A stretch of DNA of 64,000 nucleotides from Molossus alvarezi (Eukaryota; Chordata; Mammalia; Chiroptera; Molossidae), in the NCBI GenBank assembly GCA_037176705.1, contig JBAWUJ010000119.1:124001-188000 (forward strand), written 5' to 3'. The notes beneath the pieces are model-generated. The model ran no database searches, was not told the DNA's origin, and saw nothing but the letters and a program-made list of their open reading frames with translations. Below, in pieces: positions 39,221-52,947 of the stretch; within the stretch, counting starts at the first letter, position 1, and each line of letters starts with the position of its first letter. Made by a program: the position numbers and the translations under genes.

Positions 39221-41181
39221 CCAACCTATTCCAAATGAACTGTGTTAGAACTCTTCCCTTCAGTTGCACGAAAGCCACTTCCAGGAAGCCTAGAGCGTGA
39301 GGCTTCTCAAAGCACATGTTGTTTTGGTTAAGTGTTTAAGAAATGTCCATTTGTAAAGGTGTAATCACACTTAAACTTAGCAGTGGAAGTGTCTTTCTCT
39401 TGTTCCAGACAAAGAGACACAAGACTTGCGTGTGCAGTCTTGGATATACTGAATTATGGGCAAAACTCTGTGAGAGCCAGGGGCCACATTCACTCAGTGG
39501 CATGTTTTTCCTTGGGAAGTTAAGTACCTTTGCAGGGAAGGTGTGAACAAACATGTTCTAGTCCCACAACTGTTGGAATGATTGAATATTTCCATTTGGG
39601 TTAAGTTAATGCACAGATCTTGAGTAACATGAACATTTTAATGTACACTCTCCACGTTTTGTGGAGAGATCCAGTCATATCATGGAAACAACAACTAGGA
39701 AAGAGCACCCTTATGTGTAGAATCAAAAGTCATCCCTTTTTGTGCTCTGTGTGGTTCATGGTTTCAAAGATTGGATCGAATTGAAGCCCATTTTTGAAGG
39801 CGATACTTGGGAAAAGTTTGGTTTCTGCTGTAGCAGTTGGTTTCGCATGATTCTGACTCAGAACAGAGAACCAACATATGGTCCAGACTGAATCAATGGA
39901 AAGATGGATAACTACTGGCGTTACACATGTGCATTCTTGAAGCAGTGAAACTGAGCACATCTAAAGTGATGTAGCTGAAACATTGGTTGTCTACATGCAA
40001 GGAGTAAATCCATGAATTGGAAGACACTGACAATACCATGGGTTTTTCACATTGAACATCTCTGTGAATTAGAACAAGACGAGTGTTCTAGAACAAATGC
40101 ACTTGTGCAGTGGACCTGGGTATCCATTTCAATTACTTACACACTAATTATGCCCGGTGTGCAGGGCATACTTTACATTGCAGTGTTAAACAGTGTTGTA
40201 AGTAAATGCAGGTGTCTGCCTCCTTTCCTAGGTGACCAGAAAAGTCAACCTGTACTAGTTGATGAGGCAGCTTTTCAACATACTACGTTTTAGCCTTGGA
40301 TATGTGTTGTTGGCCTGGAAGTGTCTAGGAGTCATCTTGATATCCAATAAATGCTGGGCTGCAGAAATCAATCACATTGGTTAGGGCAATGTTCAGGTCA
40401 TGGAAATCTATACCCTATTCAGTTCTACAAACATTCTTTACAGTTGTTACCGAATGAATCAGTGTCATTCTTGGATCCATCATACATTTCACTGTTTGAA
40501 CCGATTTCCTCACAAAACATAAGGAGTAGATGCCTCTTTTCTCCTGAGAATTCACAGTCAACGCTTTCCATCATTGTGAAATGCTGGAATTGTACCTTGT
40601 TCATGAATGGAATCTCCTGAACCTATCTTTATATTTCCCTGTGACTAATTCAGCCAATTTTTTGATAACTGTCAAGTACTCCATCCTCTTATTCAAGCCA
40701 TTTTAACAAAAAAGTGATCAATTTAAAAGAGGGAGTGTCAGTCTTTGAACAATGGTCATGGATTCACTTGTTTCAAGACTATTTCCTTGAAGAACCTAAG
40801 GGAACACACTGGCATAGTCAAAAGTGGTCATGACTGGTGTTCTTCTGTGCAGAATAATATAATAACACTCAGTTCAAGAGCAGAATGGAAACCTTAATAC
40901 GGTTGCAGTGTCAAATTGACTGTTTGGTGGCTCTCTCTTGTAAGAACTGTGTTCCAATAGACAACCTGCTTCAAATAATATCCAAATATTGAGAAAAAGA
41001 CTCTAGGGCTATACCCAGTTCACACGTCATTGAACCACCACTGTTGTACTGTTTTTCACATTACGTGTTCTCAGTACAGGTGGGGAAAGTATTGATTTAA
41101 GGTAATGTGGCAACCTAACTTTTGATAGGTCGTTAGACATACTTTTCCCTCTAGTTTGTTTGTAGGACAGTGTAACCAAAC
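39221..41181. repeat. Unit 21, 29A plus 320G with private 735G
   Basis: It carries 29A (39249), 320G (39540) and a private A-to-G at base 39955 (unit position 735). Apart from the private change it equals unit 16. Confidence 0.95.
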
Positions 41182-43142
41182 CCAACCTATTCCAAATGAA
41201 CTGTGTTAGAACTCTTCCCTTCAGTTGCACGAAAGCCACTTCCAGGAAGCCTAGAGCGTGAGGCTTCTCAAAGCACATGTTGTTTTGGTTAAGTGTTTAA
41301 GAAATGTCCATTTGTAAAGGTGTAATCACACTTAAACTTAGCAGTGGAAGTGTCTTTCTCTTGTTCCAGACAAAGAGACACAAGACTTGCGTGTGCAGTC
41401 TTGGATATACTGAATTATGGGCAAAACTCTGTGAGAGCCAGGGGCCACATTCACTCAGTGGCATGTTTTTCCTTGGGAAGTTAAGTACCTTTGCAGGGAA
41501 GGTGTGAACAAACATGTTCTAGTCCCACAACTGTTGGAATGATTGAATATTTCCATTTGGGTTAAGTTAATGCACAGATCTTGAGTAACATGAACATTTT
41601 AATGTACACTCTCCACGTTTTGTGGAGAGATCCAGTCATATCATGGAAACAACAACTAGGAAAGAGCACCCTTATGTGTAGAATCAAAAGTCATCCCTTT
41701 TTGTGCTCTGTGTGGTTCATGGTTTCAAAGATTGGATCGAATTGAAGCCCATTTTTGAAGGCGATACTTGGGAAAAGTTTGGTTTCTGCTGTAGCAGTTG
41801 GTTTCGCATGATTCTGACTCAGAACAGAGAACCAACATATGGTCCAGACTGAATCAATGGAAAGATGGATAACTACTGGCGTTACACATGTGCATTCTTG
41901 AAGCAGTGAAACTGAACACATCTAAAGTGATGTAGCTGAAACATTGGTTGTCTACATGCAAGGAGTAAATCCATGAATTGGAAGACACTGACAATACCAT
42001 GGGTTTTTCACATTGAACATCTCTGTGAATTAGAACAAGACGAGTGTTCTAGAACAAATGCACTTGTGCAGTGGACCTGGGTATCCATTTCAATTACTTA
42101 CACACTAATTATGCCCGGTGTGCAGGGCATACTTTACATTGCAGTGTTAAACAGTGTTGTAAGTAAATGCAGGTGTCTGCCTCCTTTCCTAGGTGACCAG
42201 AAAAGTCAACCTGTACTAGTTGATGAGGCAGCTTTTCAACATACTACGTTTTAGCCTTGGATATGTGTTGTTGGCCTGGAAGTGTCTAGGAGTCATCTTG
42301 ATATCCAATAAATGCTGGGCTGCAGAAATCAATCACATTGGTTAGGGCAATGTTCAGGTCATGGAAATCTATACCCTATTCAGTTCTACAAACATTCTTT
42401 ACAGTTGTTACCGAATGAATCAGTGTCATTCTTGGATCCATCATACATTTCACTGTTTGAACCGATTTCCTCACAAAACATAAGGAGTAGATGCCTCTTT
42501 TCTCCTGAGAATTCACAGTCAACGCTTTCCATCATTGTGAAATGCTGGAATTGTACCTTGTTCATGAATGGAATCTCCTGAACCTATCTTTATATTTCCC
42601 TGTGACTAATTCAGCCAATTTTTTGATAACTGTCAAGTAATCCATCCTCTTATTCAAGCCATTTTAACAAAAAAGTGATCAATTTAAAAGAGGGAGTGTC
42701 AGTCTTTGAACAATGGTCATGGATTCACTTGTTTCAAGACTATTTCCTTGAAGAACCTAAGGGAACACACTGGCATAGTCAAAAGTGGTCATGACTGGTG
42801 TTCTTCTGTGCAGAATAATATAATAACACTCAGTTCAAGAGCAGAATGGAAACCTTAATACGGTTGCAGTGTCAAATTGACTGTTTGGTGGCTCTCTCTT
42901 GTAAGAACTGTGTTCCAATAGACAACCTGCTTCAAATAATATCCAAATATTGAGAAAAAGACTCTAGGGCTATACCCAGTTCACACGTCATTGAACCACC
43001 ACTGTTGTACTGTTTTTCACATTACGTGTTCTCAGTACAGGTGGGGAAAGTATTGATTTAAGGTAATGTGGCAACCTAACTTTTGATAGGTCGTTAGACA
43101 TACTTTTCCCTCTAGTTTGTTTGTAGGACAGTGTAACCAAAC
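41182..43142. repeat. Unit 22, 29A, 320G, 1459A haplotype
   Basis: It carries 29A (41210), 320G (41501) and 1459A (42640), with 1949A. It equals unit 17 except at 1949, so units 21-22 echo units 16-17. Confidence 0.95.
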
Positions 43143-46100
43143 CCAACCTATTCCAAATGAACTGTGTTAGAACTCTTCCCTTCAGTTGCACGAAAGCCAC
43201 TTCCAGGAAGCCTAGAGCGTGAGGCTTCTCAAAGCACATGTTGTTTTGGTTAAGTGTTTAAGAAATGTCCATTTGTAAAGGTGTAATCACACTTAAACTT
43301 AGCAGTGGAAGTGTCTTTCTCTTGTTCCAGACAAAGAGACACAAGACTTGCGTGTGCAGTCTTGGATATACTGAATTATGGGCAAAACTCTGTGAGAGCC
43401 AGGGGCCACATTCACTCAGTGGCATGTTTTTCCTTGGGAAGTTAAGTACCTTTGCAGGGAAAGTGTGAACAAACATGTTCTAGTCCCACAACTGTTGGAA
43501 TGATTGAATATTTCCATTTGGGTTAAGTTAATGCACAGATCTTGAGTAACATGAACATTTTAATGTACACTCTCCACGTTTTGTGGAGAGATCCAGTCAT
43601 ATCATGGAAACAACAACTAGGAAAGAGCACCCTTATGTGTAGAATCAAAAGTCATCCCTTTTTGTGCTCTGTGTGGTTCATGGTTTCAAAGATTGGATCG
43701 AATTGAAGCCCATTTTTGAAGGCGATACTTGGGAAAAGTTTGGTTTCTGCTGTAGCAGTTGGTTTCGCATGATTCTGACTCAGAACAGAGAACCAACATA
43801 TGGTCCAGACTGAATCAATGGAAAGATGGATAACTACTGGCGTTACACATGTGCATTCTTGAAGCAGTGAAACTGAACACATCTAAAGTGATGTAGCTGA
43901 AACATTGGTTGTCTACATGCAAGGAGTAAATCCATGAATTGGAAGACACTGACAATACCATGGGTTTTTCACATTGAACATCTCTGTGAATTAGAACAAG
44001 ACGAGTGTTCTAGAACAAATGCACTTGTGCAGTGGACCTGGGTATCCATTTCAATTACTTACACACTAATTATGCCCGGTGTGCAGGGCATACTTTACAT
44101 TGCAGTGTTAAACAGTGTTGTAAGTAAATGCAGGTGTCTGCCTCCTTTCCTAGGTGACCAGAAAAGTCAACCTGTACTAGTTGATGAGGCAGCTTTTCAA
44201 CATACTACGTTTTAGCCTTGGATATGTGTTGTTGGCCTGGAAGTGTCTAGGAGTCATCTTGATATCCAATAAATGCTGGGCTGCAGAAATCAATCACATT
44301 GGTTAGGGCAATGTTCAGGTCATGGAAATCTATACCCTATTCAGTTCTACAAACATTCTTTACAGTTGTTACCGAATGAATCAGTGTCATTCTTGGATCC
44401 ATCATACATTTCACTGTTTGAACCGATTTCCTCACAAAACATAAGGAGTAGATGCCTCTTTTCTCCTGAGAATTCACAGTCAACGCTTTCCATCATTGTG
44501 AAATGCTGGAATTGTACCTTGTTCATGAATGGAATCTCCTGAACCTATCTTTATATTTCCCTGTGACTAATTCAGCCAATTTTTTGATAACTGTCAAGTA
44601 CTCCATCCTCTTATTCAAGCCATTTTAACAAAAAAGTGATCAATTTAAAAGAGGGAGTGTCAGTCTTTGAACAATGGTCATGGATTCACTTGTTTCAAGA
44701 CTATTTCCTTGAAGAACCTAAGGGAACACACTGGCATAGTCAAAAGTGGTCATGACTGGTGTTCTTCTGTGCAGAATAATATAATAACACTCAGTTCAAG
44801 AGCAGAATGGAAACCTTAATACGGTTGCAGTGTCAAATTGACTGTTTGGTGGCTCTCTCTTGTAAGAACTGTGTTCCAATAGACAACCTGCTTCAAATAA
44901 TATCCAAATATTGAGAAAAAGACTCTAGGGCTATACCCAGTTCACACGTCATTGAACCACCACTGTTGTACTGTTTTTCACATTACGTGTTCTCAGTACA
45001 GGTGGGGAAAGTATTGATTTAAGGTAATGTGGCAACCTAACTTTTGATAGGTCGTTAGACATACTTTTCCCTCTAGTTTGTTTGTAGGACAGTGTAACCA
45101 AACCCAACCTATTCCAAATGAACTGTGTTAGAACTCTTCCCTTCAGTTGCACGAAAGCCACTTCCAGGAAGCCTAGAGCGTGAGGCTTCTCAAAGCACAT
45201 GTTGTTTTGGTTAAGTGTTTAAGAAATGTCCATTTGTAAAGGTGTAATCACACTTAAACTTAGCAGTGGAAGTGTCTTTCTCTTGTTCCAGACAAAGAGA
45301 CACAAGACTTGCGTGTGCAGTCTTGGATATACTGAATTATGGGCAAAACTCTGTGAGAGCCAGGGGCCACATTCACTCAGTGGCATGTTTTTCCTTGGGA
45401 AGTTAAGTACCTTTGCAGGGAAAGTGTGAACAAACATGTTCTAGTCCCACAACTGTTGGAATGATTGAATATTTCCATTTGGGTTAAGTTAATGCACAGA
45501 TCTTGAGTAACATGAACATTTTAATGTACACTCTCCACGTTTTGTGGAGAGATCCAGTCATATCATGGAAACAACAACTAGGAAAGAGCACCCTTATGTG
45601 TAGAATCAAAAGTCATCCCTTTTTGTGCTCTGTGTGGTTCATGGTTTCAAAGATTGGATCGAATTGAAGCCCATTTTTGAAGGCGATACTTGGGAAAAGT
45701 TTGGTTTCTGCTGTAGCAGTTGGTTTCGCATGATTCTGACTCAGAACAGAGAACCAACATATGGTCCAGACTGAATCAATGGAAAGATGGATAACTACTG
45801 GCGTTACACATGTGCATTCTTGAAGCAGTGAAACTGAACACATCTAAAGTGATGTAGCTGAAACATTGGTTGTCTACATGCAAGGAGTAAATCCATGAAT
45901 TGGAAGACACTGACAATACCATGGGTTTTTCACATTGAACATCTCTGTGAATTAGAACAAGACGAGTGTTCTAGAACAAATGCACTTGTGCAGTGGACCT
46001 GGGTATCCATTTCAATTACTTACACACTAATTATGCCCGGTGTGCAGGGCATACTTTACATTGCAGTGTTAAACAGTGTTGTAAGTAAATGCAGGTGTCT

Positions 46101-47064
46101 GCCTCCTTTCCTAGGTGACCAGAAAAGTCAACCTGTACTAGTTGATGAGGCAGCTTTTCAACATACTACGTTTTAGCCTTGGATATGTGTTGTTGGCCTG
46201 GAAGTGTCTAGGAGTCATCTTGATATCCAATAAATGCTGGGCTGCAGAAATCAATCACATTGGTTAGGGCAATGTTCAGGTCATGGAAATCTATACCCTA
46301 TTCAGTTCTACAAACATTCTTTACAGTTGTTACCGAATGAATCAGTGTCATTCTTGGATCCATCATACATTTCACTGTTTGAACCGATTTCCTCACAAAA
46401 CATAAGGAGTAGATGCCTCTTTTCTCCTGAGAATTCACAGTCAACGCTTTCCATCATTGTGAAATGCTGGAATTGTACCTTGTTCATGAATGGAATCTCC
46501 TGAACCTATCTTTATATTTCCCTGTGACTAATTCAGCCAATTTTTTGATAACTGTCAAGTACTCCATCCTCTTATTCAAGCCATTTTAACAAAAAAGTGA
46601 TCAATTTAAAAGAGGGAGTGTCAGTCTTTGAACAATGGTCATGGATTCACTTGTTTCAAGACTATTTCCTTGAAGAACCTAAGGGAACACACTGGCATAG
46701 TCAAAAGTGGTCATGACTGGTGTTCTTCTGTGCAGAATAATATAATAACACTCAGTTCAAGAGCAGAATGGAAACCTTAATACGGTTGCAGTGTCAAATT
46801 GACTGTTTGGTGGCTCTCTCTTGTAAGAACTGTGTTCCAATAGACAACCTGCTTCAAATAATATCCAAATATTGAGAAAAAGACTCTAGGGCTATACCCA
46901 GTTCACACGTCATTGAACCACCACTGTTGTACTGTTTTTCACATTACGTGTTCTCAGTACAGGTGGGGAAAGTATTGATTTAAGGTAATGTGGCAACCTA
47001 ACTTTTGATAGGTCGTTAGACATACTTTTCCCTCTAGTTTGTTTGTAGGACAGTGTAACCAAAC
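43143..47064. repeat. Units 23-24, 29A haplotype
   Basis: Units start at 43143 and 45104. Both carry 29A (43171, 45132) with 320A and 1459C and look identical. Confidence 0.95.
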
Positions 47065-49025
47065 CCAACCTATTCCAAATGAACTGTGTTAGTACTCTTC
47101 CCTTCAGTTGCACGAAAGCCACTTCCAGGAAGCCTAGAGCGTGAGGCTTCTCAAAGCACATGTTGTTTTGGTTAAGTGTTTAAGAAATGTCCATTTGTAA
47201 AGGTGTAATCACACTTAAACTTAGCAGTGGAAGTGTCTTTCTCTTGTTCCAGACAAAGAGACACAAGACTTGCGTGTGCAGTCTTGGATATACTGAATTA
47301 TGGGCAAAACTCTGTGAGAGCCAGGGGCCACATTCACTCAGTGGCATGTTTTTCCTTGGGAAGTTAAGTACCTTTGCAGGGAAGGTGTGAACAAACATGT
47401 TCTAGTCCCACAACTGTTGGAATGATTGAATATTTCCATTTGGGTTAAGTTAATGCACAGATCTTGAGTAACATGAACATTTTAATGTACACTCTCCACG
47501 TTTTGTGGAGAGATCCAGTCATATCATGGAAACAACAACTAGGAAAGAGCACCCTTATGTGTAGAATCAAAAGTCATCCCTTTTTGTGCTCTGTGTGGTT
47601 CATGGTTTCAAAGATTGGATCGAATTGAAGCCCATTTTTGAAGGCGATACTTGGGAAAAGTTTGGTTTCTGCTGTAGCAGTTGGTTTCGCATGATTCTGA
47701 CTCAGAACAGAGAACCAACATATGGTCCAGACTGAATCAATGGAAAGATGGATAACTACTGGCGTTACACATGTGCATTCTTGAAGCAGTGAAACTGAAC
47801 ACATCTAAAGTGATGTAGCTGAAACATTGGTTGTCTACATGCAAGGAGTAAATCCATGAATTGGAAGACACTGACAATACCATGGGTTTTTCACATTGAA
47901 CATCTCTGTGAATTAGAACAAGACGAGTGTTCTAGAACAAATGCACTTGTGCAGTGGACCTGGGTATCCATTTCAATTACTTACACACTAATTATGCCCG
48001 GTGTGCAGGGCATACTTTACATTGCAGTGTTAAACAGTGTTGTAAGTAAATGCAGGTGTCTGCCTCCTTTCCTAGGTGACCAGAAAAGTCAACCTGTACT
48101 AGTTGATGAGGCAGCTTTTCAACATACTACGTTTTAGCCTTGGATATGTGTTGTTGGCCTGGAAGTGTCTAGGAGTCATCTTGATATCCAATAAATGCTG
48201 GGCTGCAGAAATCAATCACATTGGTTAGGGCAATGTTCAGGTCATGGAAATCTATACCCTATTCAGTTCTACAAACATTCTTTACAGTTGTTACCGAATG
48301 AATCAGTGTCATTCTTGGATCCATCATACATTTCACTGTTTGAACCGATTTCCTCACAAAACATAAGGAGTAGATGCCTCTTTTCTCCTGAGAATTCACA
48401 GTCAACGCTTTCCATCATTGTGAAATGCTGGAATTGTACCTTGTTCATGAATGGAATCTCCTGAACCTATCTTTATATTTCCCTGTGACTAATTCAGCCA
48501 ATTTTTTGATAACTGTCAAGTACTCCATCCTCTTATTCAAGCCATTTTAACAAAAAAGTGATCAATTTAAAAGAGGGAGTGTCAGTCTTTGAACAATGGT
48601 CATGGATTCACTTGTTTCAAGACTATTTCCTTGAAGAACCTAAGGGAACACACTGGCATAGTCAAAAGTGGTCATGACTGGTGTTCTTCTGTGCAGAATA
48701 ATATAATAACACTCAGTTCAAGAGCAGAATGGAAACCTTAATACGGTTGCAGTGTCAAATTGACTGTTTGGTGGCTCTCTCTTGTAAGAACTGTGTTCCA
48801 ATAGACAACCTGCTTCAAATAATATCCAAATATTGAGAAAAAGACTCTAGGGCTATACCCAGTTCACACGTCATTGAACCACCACTGTTGTACTGTTTTT
48901 CACATTACGTGTTCTCAGTACAGGTGGGGAAAGTATTGATTTAAGGTAATGTGGCAACCTAACTTTTGATAGGTCGTTAGACATACTTTTCCCTCTAGTT
49001 TGTTTGTAGGACAGTGTAACCAAAC
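47065..49025. repeat. Unit 25, 320G on 29T haplotype
   Basis: It carries 29T (47093) with 320G (47384) and 1459C, a combination shared only with unit 29. Confidence 0.95.
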
Positions 49026-52000
49026 CCAACCTATTCCAAATGAACTGTGTTAGAACTCTTCCCTTCAGTTGCACGAAAGCCACTTCCAGGAAGCCTAGAG
49101 CGTGAGGCTTCTCAAAGCACATGTTGTTTTGGTTAAGTGTTTAAGAAATGTCCATTTGTAAAGGTGTAATCACACTTAAACTTAGCAGTGGAAGTGTCTT
49201 TCTCTTGTTCCAGACAAAGAGACACAAGACTTGCGTGTGCAGTCTTGGATATACTGAATTATGGGCAAAACTCTGTGAGAGCCAGGGGCCACATTCACTC
49301 AGTGGCATGTTTTTCCTTGGGAAGTTAAGTACCTTTGCAGGGAAAGTGTGAACAAACATGTTCTAGTCCCACAACTGTTGGAATGATTGAATATTTCCAT
49401 TTGGGTTAAGTTAATGCACAGATCTTGAGTAACATGAACATTTTAATGTACACTCTCCACGTTTTGTGGAGAGATCCAGTCATATCATGGAAACAACAAC
49501 TAGGAAAGAGCACCCTTATGTGTAGAATCAAAAGTCATCCCTTTTTGTGCTCTGTGTGGTTCATGGTTTCAAAGATTGGATCGAATTGAAGCCCATTTTT
49601 GAAGGCGATACTTGGGAAAAGTTTGGTTTCTGCTGTAGCAGTTGGTTTCGCATGATTCTGACTCAGAACAGAGAACCAACATATGGTCCAGACTGAATCA
49701 ATGGAAAGATGGATAACTACTGGCGTTACACATGTGCATTCTTGAAGCAGTGAAACTGAACACATCTAAAGTGATGTAGCTGAAACATTGGTTGTCTACA
49801 TGCAAGGAGTAAATCCATGAATTGGAAGACACTGACAATACCATGGGTTTTTCACATTGAACATCTCTGTGAATTAGAACAAGACGAGTGTTCTAGAACA
49901 AATGCACTTGTGCAGTGGACCTGGGTATCCATTTCAATTACTTACACACTAATTATGCCCGGTGTGCAGGGCATACTTTACATTGCAGTGTTAAACAGTG
50001 TTGTAAGTAAATGCAGGTGTCTGCCTCCTTTCCTAGGTGACCAGAAAAGTCAACCTGTACTAGTTGATGAGGCAGCTTTTCAACATACTACGTTTTAGCC
50101 TTGGATATGTGTTGTTGGCCTGGAAGTGTCTAGGAGTCATCTTGATATCCAATAAATGCTGGGCTGCAGAAATCAATCACATTGGTTAGGGCAATGTTCA
50201 GGTCATGGAAATCTATACCCTATTCAGTTCTACAAACATTCTTTACAGTTGTTACCGAATGAATCAGTGTCATTCTTGGATCCATCATACATTTCACTGT
50301 TTGAACCGATTTCCTCACAAAACATAAGGAGTAGATGCCTCTTTTCTCCTGAGAATTCACAGTCAACGCTTTCCATCATTGTGAAATGCTGGAATTGTAC
50401 CTTGTTCATGAATGGAATCTCCTGAACCTATCTTTATATTTCCCTGTGACTAATTCAGCCAATTTTTTGATAACTGTCAAGTACTCCATCCTCTTATTCA
50501 AGCCATTTTAACAAAAAAGTGATCAATTTAAAAGAGGGAGTGTCAGTCTTTGAACAATGGTCATGGATTCACTTGTTTCAAGACTATTTCCTTGAAGAAC
50601 CTAAGGGAACACACTGGCATAGTCAAAAGTGGTCATGACTGGTGTTCTTCTGTGCAGAATAATATAATAACACTCAGTTCAAGAGCAGAATGGAAACCTT
50701 AATACGGTTGCAGTGTCAAATTGACTGTTTGGTGGCTCTCTCTTGTAAGAACTGTGTTCCAATAGACAACCTGCTTCAAATAATATCCAAATATTGAGAA
50801 AAAGACTCTAGGGCTATACCCAGTTCACACGTCATTGAACCACCACTGTTGTACTGTTTTTCACATTACGTGTTCTCAGTACAGGTGGGGAAAGTATTGA
50901 TTTAAGGTAATGTGGCAACCTAACTTTTGATAGGTCGTTAGACATACTTTTCCCTCTAGTTTGTTTGTAGGACAGTGTAACCAAACCCAACCTATTCCAA
51001 ATGAACTGTGTTAGAACTCTTCCCTTCAGTTGCACGAAAGCCACTTCCAGGAAGCCTAGAGCGTGAGGCTTCTCAAAGCACATGTTGTTTTGGTTAAGTG
51101 TTTAAGAAATGTCCATTTGTAAAGGTGTAATCACACTTAAACTTAGCAGTGGAAGTGTCTTTCTCTTGTTCCAGACAAAGAGACACAAGACTTGCGTGTG
51201 CAGTCTTGGATATACTGAATTATGGGCAAAACTCTGTGAGAGCCAGGGGCCACATTCACTCAGTGGCATGTTTTTCCTTGGGAAGTTAAGTACCTTTGCA
51301 GGGAAAGTGTGAACAAACATGTTCTAGTCCCACAACTGTTGGAATGATTGAATATTTCCATTTGGGTTAAGTTAATGCACAGATCTTGAGTAACATGAAC
51401 ATTTTAATGTACACTCTCCACGTTTTGTGGAGAGATCCAGTCATATCATGGAAACAACAACTAGGAAAGAGCACCCTTATGTGTAGAATCAAAAGTCATC
51501 CCTTTTTGTGCTCTGTGTGGTTCATGGTTTCAAAGATTGGATCGAATTGAAGCCCATTTTTGAAGGCGATACTTGGGAAAAGTTTGGTTTCTGCTGTAGC
51601 AGTTGGTTTCGCATGATTCTGACTCAGAACAGAGAACCAACATATGGTCCAGACTGAATCAATGGAAAGATGGATAACTACTGGCGTTACACATGTGCAT
51701 TCTTGAAGCAGTGAAACTGAACACATCTAAAGTGATGTAGCTGAAACATTGGTTGTCTACATGCAAGGAGTAAATCCATGAATTGGAAGACACTGACAAT
51801 ACCATGGGTTTTTCACATTGAACATCTCTGTGAATTAGAACAAGACGAGTGTTCTAGAACAAATGCACTTGTGCAGTGGACCTGGGTATCCATTTCAATT
51901 ACTTACACACTAATTATGCCCGGTGTGCAGGGCATACTTTACATTGCAGTGTTAAACAGTGTTGTAAGTAAATGCAGGTGTCTGCCTCCTTTCCTAGGTG

Positions 52001-52947
52001 ACCAGAAAAGTCAACCTGTACTAGTTGATGAGGCAGCTTTTCAACATACTACGTTTTAGCCTTGGATATGTGTTGTTGGCCTGGAAGTGTCTAGGAGTCA
52101 TCTTGATATCCAATAAATGCTGGGCTGCAGAAATCAATCACATTGGTTAGGGCAATGTTCAGGTCATGGAAATCTATACCCTATTCAGTTCTACAAACAT
52201 TCTTTACAGTTGTTACCGAATGAATCAGTGTCATTCTTGGATCCATCATACATTTCACTGTTTGAACCGATTTCCTCACAAAACATAAGGAGTAGATGCC
52301 TCTTTTCTCCTGAGAATTCACAGTCAACGCTTTCCATCATTGTGAAATGCTGGAATTGTACCTTGTTCATGAATGGAATCTCCTGAACCTATCTTTATAT
52401 TTCCCTGTGACTAATTCAGCCAATTTTTTGATAACTGTCAAGTACTCCATCCTCTTATTCAAGCCATTTTAACAAAAAAGTGATCAATTTAAAAGAGGGA
52501 GTGTCAGTCTTTGAACAATGGTCATGGATTCACTTGTTTCAAGACTATTTCCTTGAAGAACCTAAGGGAACACACTGGCATAGTCAAAAGTGGTCATGAC
52601 TGGTGTTCTTCTGTGCAGAATAATATAATAACACTCAGTTCAAGAGCAGAATGGAAACCTTAATACGGTTGCAGTGTCAAATTGACTGTTTGGTGGCTCT
52701 CTCTTGTAAGAACTGTGTTCCAATAGACAACCTGCTTCAAATAATATCCAAATATTGAGAAAAAGACTCTAGGGCTATACCCAGTTCACACGTCATTGAA
52801 CCACCACTGTTGTACTGTTTTTCACATTACGTGTTCTCAGTACAGGTGGGGAAAGTATTGATTTAAGGTAATGTGGCAACCTAACTTTTGATAGGTCGTT
52901 AGACATACTTTTCCCTCTAGTTTGTTTGTAGGACAGTGTAACCAAAC
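49026..52947. repeat. Units 26-27, 29A haplotype
   Basis: Units start at 49026 and 50987. Both carry 29A (49054, 51015) and match units 23-24. Confidence 0.95.
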
